Positions 6,488 to 13,583 of a stretch of DNA of 13,583 nt are shown here, one piece after another. Origin of the DNA: JAKLKS01 sp964370855 (GTDB taxonomy: Bacteria > Planctomycetota > JAJSAM01 > JAKLKS01); assembly GCA_964370855.1 (NCBI GenBank), contig CAYJMF010000119.1:1-13583 (forward strand), given 5' to 3'. Below the pieces are notes generated by a model. It had not been told where the DNA came from. It saw only the letters and a list, made by a program, of their open reading frames with translations, and made no database searches. The translations under genes were made by a program, and so were the position numbers. The number at the start of each line of letters is the position of its first letter. Within the stretch, counting starts at the first letter, position 1.

Positions 6488-7996
6488 CTACTTCGCCGGG
6501 AGGGAGTCCTTCTCTTCCCGGGCCACTTCCGTCTGTCCCAGCGCCTCGACGAGGGCCGCGAGCTTCTCCTCCGGCGCCCGCTCGACCACGATCACCCGGT
6601 CCCCGGACACGAGGACCGCGGAGTCCCCGTCCCGCGTCCCGGCCCAGCGGCTCCCCGTCCACGAGCCGCTCGTCATCTCCGCCGACTCCGGGGCCGTGCG
6701 GCTCTTCTTCACCTTCCCGTCCTCGCCCGTCGTCTCCGTGACCCGGGCGTACTTCTTCCCGATCACCTTCCCGTAGGTCGCGGCGAACTCCGCGGCGTCC
6801 GACGGCGCGTCCCAGACCGACACCCAGCCGAGGCAGGCGCGGTCGCCGTTGCCCGCGAGGAAGTAGCGGTCCCCGTCCCAGCCGCCGGCGGCGGTGGACG
6901 TCTCCCCCTTGAACTCCACCACGGGGGTCATCTGGAACTTCACCAACTCCTCCTGCGAGGCGAAGGGGCCGGTCGGCATCTTCATGACCAGCATCGCCTG
7001 GCTCATCATGTTGTAGGGGTGGAGCGAGGCGTTGACCACGAGCCCGATCCCGAACTCCCCCTGCGTGTCCCCGCCGAGCCTCGTCCAGCCCTCGCCGAGC
7101 ACGGGCAGGAGGTCCGGCAGCTTCACCTCCCGCGGCAGGTCCCCGTCGAGGTACTTCTGGGGGTGGAGGATCTGCTCCGTCGAGGAGGGGGGGTTCGCGA
7201 AGATGCGGTCGAAGGCCTCCTTCGGCGTCGCGGCCTTCAGGCCCGGCACGACGTGGTGGTGGAAGGCGGAGCCGTTCCCGTAGGGATAGAACACCATCCC
7301 GATGATGAGGGCCGGGGGCAGGTCCATCACCTTCTTCGCGCTCTCCCCCATCCCCTCGGCCTGGGCCTGGCCCTGGAAGTACTTCATGCGGAGCCCCGCC
7401 TCGCCGTCCACGAACTGGTCCTCCCAGTAGCGGGCCGAGCCCTCGACCATGGCCTGGATGGCCGCGGAGTGGTCGGACATGTCGGCGTCGCCGTACTTCT
7501 CCTGGCGCGCGTTGTAGTCGAAGTACTGGTCCTCCACGGCGTGGATGAGCTCGTGGAAGACGATGGGCCGGCTCGCGTCCTCGTTGAAGCCGCGGACGAG
7601 GGAGAAGACCTTGGTCTTCGGGATGTAGTAGCCGCCGGCGCCGGCGGAGATGAAGTCGGAGAACATCTCCTTGATGTCCGTCCCCTCCTTGCAGAGGCCG
7701 AAGAAGGCCATCTCGCGGGAGAGGGCGGCGAGCTTCTCCGGGGGGAGCTCGTCGTCGATGGAGGCGAGCATCTCCGCCTTCGCCTCGTCCCTCGACTTCC
7801 AGACCCGCTCCACGTCCTTCTTGAACTTGAGGCCGCGGATCTCCTCGACCTTCTTCGCCATCTCCCCGGTGATCCGCTCGAGGAGCTGGGTGTCGGTCTC
7901 GGCGGGCTTCTCCGGGGCGGCGTCCTGCGCCCGGAGGGCGGAGGGTGCGAGGAGGAGGGCGAGGGCGAGGAGGGCGGCGGGCAGGCGGCGGTTCAT
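6488..7996 (-). CDS. Putative exported HExxH zinc metallopeptidase (paralog A)
   Basis: The product is 502 aa. Start ATG 7996 was chosen because it begins a classic signal peptide (MNRRLPAALLALALLLAPSA, then LRAQ with likely cleavage after RA) and has GGAG about 8 nt upstream. The open frame continues further upstream but reads as Arg-rich, non-coding-like sequence. The core is V-F-H-E-L-I-H-A-V-E-D-Q at 146-157, giving zinc ligands His148 and His152 and catalytic Glu149. A third-ligand candidate is Glu185 in MVEGSA, 33 residues after the second His, as in gluzincin-like enzymes. Later shared motifs are PPSSTEQILHPQKYL (269-283), GGWDGDRYF and a C-terminal AAEFAATYGKVIGKKY region. These resemble a family of uncharacterised bacterial metallopeptidases (DUF6782-like, from memory). 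Substrate is unknown; location is probably periplasmic or outside the cell. It is the last gene of the minus-strand group, 107 bp after its paralog and behind a hairpin. Confidence 0.88.
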   Translation of the reverse strand: MNRRLPAALLALALLLAPSALRAQDAAPEKPAETDTQLLERITGEMAKKVEEIRGLKFKKDVERVWKSRDEAKAEMLASIDDELPPEKLAALSREMAFFGLCKEGTDIKEMFSDFISAGAGGYYIPKTKVFSLVRGFNEDASRPIVFHELIHAVEDQYFDYNARQEKYGDADMSDHSAAIQAMVEGSARYWEDQFVDGEAGLRMKYFQGQAQAEGMGESAKKVMDLPPALIIGMVFYPYGNGSAFHHHVVPGLKAATPKEAFDRIFANPPSSTEQILHPQKYLDGDLPREVKLPDLLPVLGEGWTRLGGDTQGEFGIGLVVNASLHPYNMMSQAMLVMKMPTGPFASQEELVKFQMTPVVEFKGETSTAAGGWDGDRYFLAGNGDRACLGWVSVWDAPSDAAEFAATYGKVIGKKYARVTETTGEDGKVKKSRTAPESAEMTSGSWTGSRWAGTRDGDSAVLVSGDRVIVVERAPEEKLAALVEALGQTEVAREEKDSLPAK

Positions 7997-8076
7997 GGGT
8001 GTCGTCTCCGGTATTCTCGTGGCGGGAAGCGGCGAGTCTCCCACCCTTGGACGGCCGGGCGGAGGAAAGTCGCCCC

Positions 8077-8097
8077 GGGGGCGCCTTCGGCGCCCCC
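8077..8097 (-). terminator. Hairpin between the two metallopeptidase genes, possible terminator or processing site
   Basis: A perfect 9-bp stem (GGGGGCGCC / GGCGCCCCC) with a 3-nt loop begins 6 nt after the TGA of paralog B. On the minus strand it is followed only by ACTTTCC and no real U-run, so intrinsic termination would be weak. It shares its core with the hairpins at 113-129 and 3860-3876. It could reduce read-through from paralog B into paralog A. Confidence 0.45.
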
Positions 8098-8103
8098 GTA
8101 TGG

Positions 8104-9612
8104 TCACCGGACCGGGGGATCCCCCGCGACTTCGGTGCCCTTCAGCGCGTCCAGCACTGCGGCGAGGCGGTCGGGGGGGATGCGCTCGGCAACGGTCACG
8201 CGGTCTCCGGAGGTGAGCACGGCGGTGCTGCCGCCGGCGCAGGCGGTCCAGATGCCGTCGTCGCCGGGCTTCGTCCCCTTGTACTTGCGCTTGAGGACCT
8301 TGCCGTAGCCGGCGGCGAACTCGGCGGCGTCCTTCTCCGTGTCGAAGACGAGGACCCACGCCGCGGCCGAGTCCCTTCCCTTCCCGTAGACCGCGTACCG
8401 GTCCCCGTCCCACCCGGCCGAGGCCTCACCCGAGGTTCCGCGGAAGACGATGGGCGTCCGCATGAGGTCCTCGGGCCTCTTGAACCCCTTCTCGGGGGGG
8501 CGCAGCACCGCCGCCACCTGGATGCGGCCGTCCCGCGGGTAGAGGAAGGCGTTGAAGGAGAGGCCGACGCCGAGCTCCCCCCACGTGTCCTCGTCCTGGA
8601 GGCTCCACCCCTCCCCGAGCGCGCCGGCGAGATCGGGGAGCCGCACGACCCGGGGGAGGTCCCGGGGCTCCAGGTACTTCTCCGGGTGGAGGACCTGCTC
8701 CGTGGAGGCGGGGGGATCGGCGTAGAGCCGCGCCAGGGGATCGGTCCCCTCGGGCGCGGGGGGGAGGGCGGCGAGGACGTGGTCCAGGAAGAGGGAGCCG
8801 TTGTGGTAGATGAACATCTGGTCCCGGATGAGGAACCGGGGGGGCGTCTTCCCCGGGTCGATGGAGACGTTCTTCGGGCGCTCCGGGGGCGGCGCCTTCG
8901 CCCCCCCCGCCGCCGGCGCCCCCTCCTTCGGGGGGCCCTTCCGCCGCCCCCCCTGCGCGAGGATGTCGTCCATGATGAGGGAGCGCCGCCCCGGCTCCGC
9001 GTCCACCCACAGGTCGGTGTGGCGCTGGGCCGAGCCCTCCACCAGGGCGCGGAAGGCCCACTGCCGGTCGTCGTCCCGGAGCTTCCGGACCCCCCGGCGG
9101 ATCTTCTCGAGGTCGTAGTGCTGGTCCTCCACGGCGTGCACCAGCTCGTGGAAGACCACCATCCGGTTGAGCACCCCGCCGTCCCCCTCCACGAGGGTGA
9201 AGGTCTTCGTCTTCGAGGAGTAGTACCCCCCCACGCTCTCCGCCATGTTCCGCGCCTGCTCCGCCCCGGCGTCCCCCTTCGCGAGGTCCGACTCCGGTGC
9301 GAGGCCGAAGAAGACCAGGGTCCGCATCCCCGGCTCCACGCCCCCCTCGACCTTCGTGCGGTCCTTCTCCCCGGTCTTGAACTCCTCGACGACCTCCTTC
9401 CGCTCCCGGCTCCGGCGGGCGACCTCGGAGAGGAAGGGGAGGCGGCGGTGGAGGACCACCTCCGCCGCCATCTCCTTCGCCACGTCCCCGAGGGGGTCGG
9501 GGGCGGGGGCAGGGACAGGGACGGGGGCGGGGGGAGGCGCGGGATCCTCCGCCGCGGAGGGGAGGGCGGCGAGGAGGGGCAGCAGCAGCGCCGGCAGGCC
9601 GGCGATCCTCAT
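8104..9612 (-). CDS. Putative exported HExxH zinc metallopeptidase (paralog B)
   Basis: The product is 502 aa, exactly as long as paralog A. Start ATG 9612 gives a signal peptide (MRIAGLPALLLPLLAALPSA, then AED) and follows a strong purine-rich ribosome binding region. The ATG overlaps the TGA of the transglycosylase gene (ATGA), so translation is probably coupled. After the signal lies a Pro/Ala-rich linker (24-40). The active site is V-F-H-E-L-V-H-A-V-E-D-Q-H at 153-165, with His155, Glu156 and His159, and Glu192 in LVEGSA as the probable third ligand. The spacing of 33 residues after the second His is the same as in paralog A. PPASTEQVLHPEKYL (300-314), GWDGDRY and EFAAGYGKVLKRKY are also shared. 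A low-complexity Gly/Pro/Lys loop at about 221-246 is absent from paralog A. The enzyme class is inferred from the motif; the substrate is unknown. Confidence 0.88.
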   Translation of the reverse strand: MRIAGLPALLLPLLAALPSAAEDPAPPPAPVPVPAPAPDPLGDVAKEMAAEVVLHRRLPFLSEVARRSRERKEVVEEFKTGEKDRTKVEGGVEPGMRTLVFFGLAPESDLAKGDAGAEQARNMAESVGGYYSSKTKTFTLVEGDGGVLNRMVVFHELVHAVEDQHYDLEKIRRGVRKLRDDDRQWAFRALVEGSAQRHTDLWVDAEPGRRSLIMDDILAQGGRRKGPPKEGAPAAGGAKAPPPERPKNVSIDPGKTPPRFLIRDQMFIYHNGSLFLDHVLAALPPAPEGTDPLARLYADPPASTEQVLHPEKYLEPRDLPRVVRLPDLAGALGEGWSLQDEDTWGELGVGLSFNAFLYPRDGRIQVAAVLRPPEKGFKRPEDLMRTPIVFRGTSGEASAGWDGDRYAVYGKGRDSAAAWVLVFDTEKDAAEFAAGYGKVLKRKYKGTKPGDDGIWTACAGGSTAVLTSGDRVTVAERIPPDRLAAVLDALKGTEVAGDPPVR

Positions 9613-10190
9613 TCCTTCCCCTCCCCTTCCTTCCCCTTCCCTCCCTCCGCGAACCACTCCCGCCGCTCCAGCACCCGCTCGACGTAGGCCCGGGTGCGCG
9701 GCGTCCCCCGGGCGCGCACGAGGTCGATGCCCGCCCTTCCCGGCTCCTCCCGGGTCCACTTCCAGGGGACCCCCGGCCCGCTGTGGTAGGCGGCCAGCGC
9801 GAGGGCCGGGTCCCCGTCGAAGCGGCCGAGCTGCTCCGCGAGGTAGGAGGCGCCGAGCCGGAGGTTCGTCCCGGGGTCGAGGGCGTCCACCCGGTCGGGC
9901 TCCGGGTGGGAGAGGACCCTCGCCTGGAGGACCGCCGTCGCGGGCATCACCTGCGCGAGCCCCAGCGCGCCGGCGGAGCTCACGGCGTCGGCGCGGCCCG
10001 AGGACTCCGTCGCCACGAGGGCGAGGAGGAGATCCAGGGGAACCCCGGACTCGAAGGCGGCCTTGGCCGCCAGCGGCCGCCAGGCCCCGGTCCGGGCGCG
10101 GATCTCCTCCTCGGAATCGAGGAGCCCGACGGGATGGGCCAGGGCGCCGAGGAGGAGCGCGAGGAAGGGGGCCGCCACGAAGATCAGCAT
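9609..10190 (-). CDS. Short lytic transglycosylase, SLT/GH23 family
   Basis: The product is 193 aa. Start ATG 10190 has AGGGAC about 12 nt upstream and gives an N-terminal hydrophobic segment (MLIFVAAPFLALLLGALAHP), acting as a signal peptide or anchor; no lipobox Cys is present. The SLT domain spans about 48-175. It has the catalytic Glu62 in ATESSGR, the GALGLAQVMP motif (75-83) and the AAYHSGPG motif (133-140), which corresponds to the usual AYNAGPG, and ends with TRAYVERVL. Family enzymes cleave the MurNAc-GlcNAc bond of peptidoglycan, forming 1,6-anhydroMurNAc, so it should act in the periplasm. The gene starts 38 nt after the HEAT-repeat gene and overlaps the next peptidase gene by ATGA. 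Its Gly/Lys/Glu tail is encoded by the purine run that serves as ribosome binding site for that next gene. The long frame upstream of the ATG is an antisense-like shadow. Confidence 0.92.
   Translation of the reverse strand: MLIFVAAPFLALLLGALAHPVGLLDSEEEIRARTGAWRPLAAKAAFESGVPLDLLLALVATESSGRADAVSSAGALGLAQVMPATAVLQARVLSHPEPDRVDALDPGTNLRLGASYLAEQLGRFDGDPALALAAYHSGPGVPWKWTREEPGRAGIDLVRARGTPRTRAYVERVLERREWFAEGGKGKEGEGKE
9612..9648 (-). promoter_or_regulatory. Polypurine ribosome-binding region for metallopeptidase B, inside the transglycosylase 3' end
   Basis: All 37 bases read as purines on the minus strand. They include GGGGAGGGG (9618-9626), 5 nt before ATG 9612. The same bases encode the transglycosylase tail EGGKGKEGEGKE. 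With the ATGA overlap this argues for translational coupling. Confidence 0.6.
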
Positions 10191-10228
10191 CGCCGGGAGG
10201 CCGTCCCTGCGGACGCGCCCCGGCGCTC

Positions 10229-13200
10229 TCAGCGGCGCAACCCCCGCTCCCGGTCCCACCACTCGTTCCAGGCCTCCTCCACCGCGGCGGCCTCGTCGTC
10301 CGTGGTCCACGGCCCCACGTCGGCCTGCTTCCGGCCGGAGATGCGGCGCAGTTCGAGATCCGCCGCGCGACGAAGGTACCACGGGGCGTCCTTGAAGGCC
10401 TTGAGGAGGGAGGGAACCGCCGCCTTCGGGTTGGCGCCGCTCTCGAAGTCCTTGAGGGAGGCGTCCCCCAGGCCGCGGGCCGCGAGCGCCTCGGCGAGCC
10501 AGCCGCGGGGTCCGCGCCCCTTCGACACCTCGTACCACCCGGTGTAGAGCGCCGCCGCCTCGCCGCGGTCCTTGATGTTGCGGAAGGACTCCAGGGAGAG
10601 GAGCTCGATGGAGCGCAGCGCCCGGGCCGGCGAGCGGTTCTCGCGGAGCGCCTCGAGCACCCGCGGGACCGCCTCCCCGTCGCGGATCCACGAGAGGCCG
10701 AAGGCGGCCGCGTCGGCCACCTCGGGGTCGGGGTCCGCCATGAGGGCCCGGAGTTCGGCGAGGTTCGCCTCGGCCCCGAGCTGGGCGAGGCCCTCCACGG
10801 CGCGCACCCGGGTGTCGGAGTCGCGGCGGCGATCCGAGGCCACCGTGCGCAGTGCTTCCATGGCCCGGTCCCCCCCGAGGGTGCGGACGGCCTTCTCGGC
10901 CTCGCCGCGGACCGTGGGATCGATGTCCGAGGTGAGGGCCGTGAGCACGAAGGTGAGCCCCTCGGGCTCCTTCGTGGCGGCGAGGCCGCGGACGGCGGCG
11001 GCGCGGACCCAGGGCTCGGGGCTCGTCATGGCCTTGCCGAGGACGGCGACGACTTCGGGCCCGCCGAGCCCGCCGAGGGCCTCGAGGGCCGCGGCCCGGG
11101 CCTCGGGGTCGGGCTCCCCGTCGGCGGCGAAGCGGAGGACGTCGAGGGCCCCCTCGGCGCGCAGGCGGGCGAGGGCCGCGTAGCCCGCGGCCCGCATCGC
11201 GGGCTCCTCCGCCGCCGTGGCGCGGCGCACGCTGGACAGGACGCGCTGGTCGGTTCCGTCCCGTGCGCCGAGGGAGCGGATGGCGGCGGCCCTCGTGGGA
11301 AGGGAGGAGCCGTCCCCGGCGGCGGCCAGCGCCCCCTCCAGGGGGGCCGCCTCGAAGGTCGCCTGGAGGAGGTCCGAGAGCAGGGCCCGCTCCCCGTCGG
11401 TGCGGGCCGCATCGAGCCGGGTGCGGAGCGGGGAGAGGCCCTCCGTCCGGCCCGCGGCGGCGAGCACGCGCAGCGACGCCTCGCCCGTCGGGGAGAGGTC
11501 GTCCCCCACGGCGGCGAAGGAGGCGAGGACCAGGGCGGACTCCGGCCCCACGGCCTCCTTCACGGCGGGGCTCGCGGCAAGGAGGCGGAGCGCGGCCAGG
11601 CGATCCTCCTCCCCGTCGAGGTCGCGGAGGGAGCCGAGGGCGAGGTCGGCCATGCGGCGCTCCCGCTCCCCGGGGGCGGCGGCGGAAATCCAGAAGGGGC
11701 GCTCGGCGCGGACGAACTCGGCGAAGGTCGCAATCCTCCCGCGGTTCCAGAACCGCTGCCAGCGGTTGGCGTCCCGGACCGCCGAGAGGCGGCGGAGGAG
11801 ATCCTCCACGGCCGGGGGGAGTTCCGTCCCCTGTCCGGAGCGCACGGTGCGGCCGCGGTTGCCTGCCTCCACGGAGACCGCGAGGGCGGGCTCCTCGCCG
11901 GGGTCGAGGGAGGGCTCGACGAGGGCGAGGAGCCCCGAGGATTCCACGGCGGCGGCGAGGGCGGCGATCTCCTCCGCGGAGAGGGCGACGAAGCGGCCCC
12001 CCGCCCCGCCCTCCGGGGGGGCCTCCTCGGCCCGGGCCCCGTAGACGCAGGGACCGGCCCCGGCTGCGGCGGACCCCTCCACGCGGACCCTGAGGGAGGG
12101 GTGGATCGCCGCGGGGAGCGAGAGGAGGGCCCGCCGGGCCACGAAGGTGCCGCGGTGGGCCTCCCACCAGGCCGCCCAGTCCGGTCCGGACTGGAGGGGC
12201 TCGGTGCCGGCGCAGAGCCGCTTGAGGCGGGTCACGACGTGGGGCTTGAGGAGGACGAGGTCCTGGAAGAAGCGGGTGCCCGCCGCCACCTCGAGGAGGG
12301 CGGGGACGATCTCCGTCTCCAGCAGGGGGTCCACGGTGGGCTCGGGGCGGAGGTAGCCGATGTCCGCGAGGGCGAGGGCGGCGGCGGTGCGGAGCACCGG
12401 GTCCGCGGAGCGGAGGCCCCGGGAGCCGAGGAGGGAGGCGATGGTGGAGTCCTCGAGGACCACGGTCCCGCGGCGCTCCCCGGCCATGGCCAGGGCGACG
12501 GCGGCGTAGGCGCACCTGCGGGGGTCGTCCCCGCGGGCCGCCCCGTTGAGGGCCTCGAGGGCGGCGGCGTCGGCCCGGTTGCCGAGGATGGAGGCCGCCG
12601 CGAGGGCGACCTCCGCGGACCGGTCGGAAAGGACTTCCAGCAGGTCCCCCCGCACGGCGGCGAAGTCCGTCTCCGAGGCGAGGCCGACGGCGGCCCGGCG
12701 GGTGGTGGCGAGCTTCGAGGAGAACAGGGCCCGCAGGCGGTCCACGTCGGCGGGGACGAGGAGGGGCCCGAGGGCGCGGGCGACCCGCTCCACGACCTGC
12801 GTCGAGGGCACGGAGAGGAGCGGGAGGAGGCGGTCCTTCGCGCCGAGGGGATCGAGGGCGACGACGGCGTCGAGGATCTCGCCGCACCAGCGGAAATGGG
12901 CCGGGTCCCGGAGGGTGGCGAGGAGGGCGGGAAGGCCCCCGGCGTCCCCGGCCCGGGCGAGGACGACGGCGGCCCCGGCCACGCCCCGTCCCTCGGGGGT
13001 CGGCCGGACGAGGAGCGCCATCACCGCGGGCTTCGCCTCGGCCCACCGCCGGGCGAGGACCTCGGCGGCGGCGCGGGCCTCGGGGGAGGGCCACCTGATG
13101 AGCTCGTCGACGAGGAGGTCGATCTCTCCGCGGGGCGGAGCCGGGGGGGCCGGCGGCGCGTCGTCCGGGTTCGGGGCGGGGGGCTTCTTCTCCGGGGGGG

Positions 13201-13342
13201 TGAAGACGGGACCCTCGGCGGTCCTCTTCCGGGCCGGGGGGACGCCGGGGGTGCCCGTGGACTGGGCGCGGGCCTCCGCCGCGAAGACGGCGGCGAGGAG
13301 GGCGGCGCAGAGAACGACGGCTGAGCGGGTGGGGATCGTCAT
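10229..13342 (-). CDS. Exported HEAT-repeat protein with internal DUF6438-like domain
   Basis: The product is 1037 aa. Start ATG 13342 follows GGAGGG with a 4-nt spacer and begins a signal peptide ending near AEARAQS (about residue 27). A Pro-rich linker (45-70) precedes a first set of alpha-helical HEAT-type repeats (about 72-380). Next come WAAWWEAHRGTF (389-400) and an alpha/beta insert at about 415-525. The insert runs from RVRVEGS through GPCVYGARAE and LSAEEIAALAAAVESSG to LPPAVEDLLRRL. A second HEAT array runs from about 575 to 920, for example EPWVRAAAVRGLAATKEPEG. The C-terminus is Trp-rich (GWYEVSKGRGPRGWL and EEAWNEWWDRER). HEAT arrays are protein-interaction scaffolds, and no catalytic residues are recognised. 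It is the first gene of the probable minus-strand operon. The partner is unknown; a scaffold for envelope proteins is a guess from the signal peptide and neighbours. Confidence 0.9.
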   Translation of the reverse strand: MTIPTRSAVVLCAALLAAVFAAEARAQSTGTPGVPPARKRTAEGPVFTPPEKKPPAPNPDDAPPAPPAPPRGEIDLLVDELIRWPSPEARAAAEVLARRWAEAKPAVMALLVRPTPEGRGVAGAAVVLARAGDAGGLPALLATLRDPAHFRWCGEILDAVVALDPLGAKDRLLPLLSVPSTQVVERVARALGPLLVPADVDRLRALFSSKLATTRRAAVGLASETDFAAVRGDLLEVLSDRSAEVALAAASILGNRADAAALEALNGAARGDDPRRCAYAAVALAMAGERRGTVVLEDSTIASLLGSRGLRSADPVLRTAAALALADIGYLRPEPTVDPLLETEIVPALLEVAAGTRFFQDLVLLKPHVVTRLKRLCAGTEPLQSGPDWAAWWEAHRGTFVARRALLSLPAAIHPSLRVRVEGSAAAGAGPCVYGARAEEAPPEGGAGGRFVALSAEEIAALAAAVESSGLLALVEPSLDPGEEPALAVSVEAGNRGRTVRSGQGTELPPAVEDLLRRLSAVRDANRWQRFWNRGRIATFAEFVRAERPFWISAAAPGERERRMADLALGSLRDLDGEEDRLAALRLLAASPAVKEAVGPESALVLASFAAVGDDLSPTGEASLRVLAAAGRTEGLSPLRTRLDAARTDGERALLSDLLQATFEAAPLEGALAAAGDGSSLPTRAAAIRSLGARDGTDQRVLSSVRRATAAEEPAMRAAGYAALARLRAEGALDVLRFAADGEPDPEARAAALEALGGLGGPEVVAVLGKAMTSPEPWVRAAAVRGLAATKEPEGLTFVLTALTSDIDPTVRGEAEKAVRTLGGDRAMEALRTVASDRRRDSDTRVRAVEGLAQLGAEANLAELRALMADPDPEVADAAAFGLSWIRDGEAVPRVLEALRENRSPARALRSIELLSLESFRNIKDRGEAAALYTGWYEVSKGRGPRGWLAEALAARGLGDASLKDFESGANPKAAVPSLLKAFKDAPWYLRRAADLELRRISGRKQADVGPWTTDDEAAAVEEAWNEWWDRERGLRR

Positions 13343-13346
13343 GGGG

Positions 13347-13352
13347 CCCTCC
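13347..13352 (-). promoter_or_regulatory. Shine-Dalgarno GGAGGG of the HEAT-repeat gene
   Basis: GGAGGG on the minus strand is followed by CCCC and the ATG at 13342. It fixes the start that gives the signal peptide. Confidence 0.7.
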
Positions 13353-13462
13353 GGCGCGCATTGTCCGCGGCGAAGGGGCCACTCTCCCGGGAATCCGTCA
13401 CGGGGGGGTCATGGGCGGGAGGAGGGGGGGGGGCGGGGGATACGGTACCCGACTCGATTCAT

Positions 13463-13475
13463 CGAAGGCCCTTCG
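13463..13475. promoter_or_regulatory. Palindrome in the divergent intergenic region
   Basis: CGAAGG-C-CCTTCG is a 6+1+6 perfect palindrome, overlapping CGATTCATCG (13455-13464), upstream of the HEAT gene and of the possible gene at 13516. It may be an operator. No convincing -35/-10 pair could be assigned on either strand in 13343-13515. Confidence 0.25.
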
Positions 13476-13515
13476 CCCGACCGGGGAGGGCCTTGGTGAT
13501 TTGGGAGGGGTTGGC

Positions 13516-13583
<68 letters not shown>

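Noticed and set aside
7019..9687. Overlapping + strand frames (7019-8308 and 7945-9687) opposite the metallopeptidases
   Set aside because: They are reverse-frame shadows rich in Val/Glu/Leu/Arg, without domains. The minus-strand proteins carry signal peptides and HExxH motifs.
9245..13324. Very long + strand open frame (1359 codons) opposite the HEAT and transglycosylase genes
   Set aside because: It is low-complexity Gly/Arg/Glu-rich and spans several well-supported genes on the other strand. Long antisense frames are expected when third positions are nearly all G or C.
9609..13382. 1257-codon minus frame containing the transglycosylase as one long protein
   Set aside because: Upstream of ATG 10190 it is an out-of-frame Arg/Pro/Gly shadow of the HEAT gene. 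Only the last 193 residues make sense.

Overview
The window is very GC-rich bacterial DNA, with third codon positions almost all G or C. It looks like a scaffold from a draft or metagenomic assembly: there is a 10-base N gap at 3782-3791, a nearly pure poly-G right end, and stretches where bases appear to have been miscalled as G. ECF sigma factors with long C-terminal membrane or extracytoplasmic extensions, carboxypeptidase-regulatory-like repeats, and large exported HEAT-repeat proteins with W-x-x-W-W motifs together suggest Planctomycetota. That is inference from gene content and was not tested by a search; another high-GC phylum such as Myxococcota is possible.

Left half, + strand (1-6483): two tandem paralogous genes, each apparently encoding an ECF-type sigma factor fused through a transmembrane helix to nine carboxypeptidase-regulatory-like (CarboxypepD_reg / Ig-like beta) modules. 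Copy 1 enters from the left edge, so its sigma part lies outside the window. Copy 2 has its sigma part at about 2940-3749, is interrupted by the assembly gap inside the transmembrane segment, and resumes at about 3793-6483. The transmembrane-coding segment appears on both sides of the gap in the same frame. The two ORFs are therefore most likely one gene of about 1,135 codons, with the break created by assembly.

Right half, - strand (13342 down to 6488): a probable envelope operon. In order it encodes an exported HEAT-repeat protein (1037 aa), a short GH23-type lytic transglycosylase (193 aa), and two paralogous exported HExxH metallopeptidases of 502 aa each. The transglycosylase and the first peptidase overlap by ATGA. 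The last peptidase converges on copy 2, with only 4 bp between the stop codons. A short sequence after the stop of copy 1 matches the antisense of the last codons of that peptidase, so the duplication that made the two sigma-fusion genes seems to have carried along a piece of the peptidase 3' end.

The most interesting system is the tandem pair of putative membrane-tethered sigma factors, which would place the sigma domains in the cytoplasm and about 800 residues of beta-modules outside. They sit next to exported proteases and a peptidoglycan lytic enzyme. An envelope-sensing role, possibly with proteolytic release of the sigma domain, is a hypothesis only. The right end (13516-13583) may hold the first codons of a divergent gene, lost in poly-G. 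No tRNA, rRNA, CRISPR array or insertion sequence was seen.
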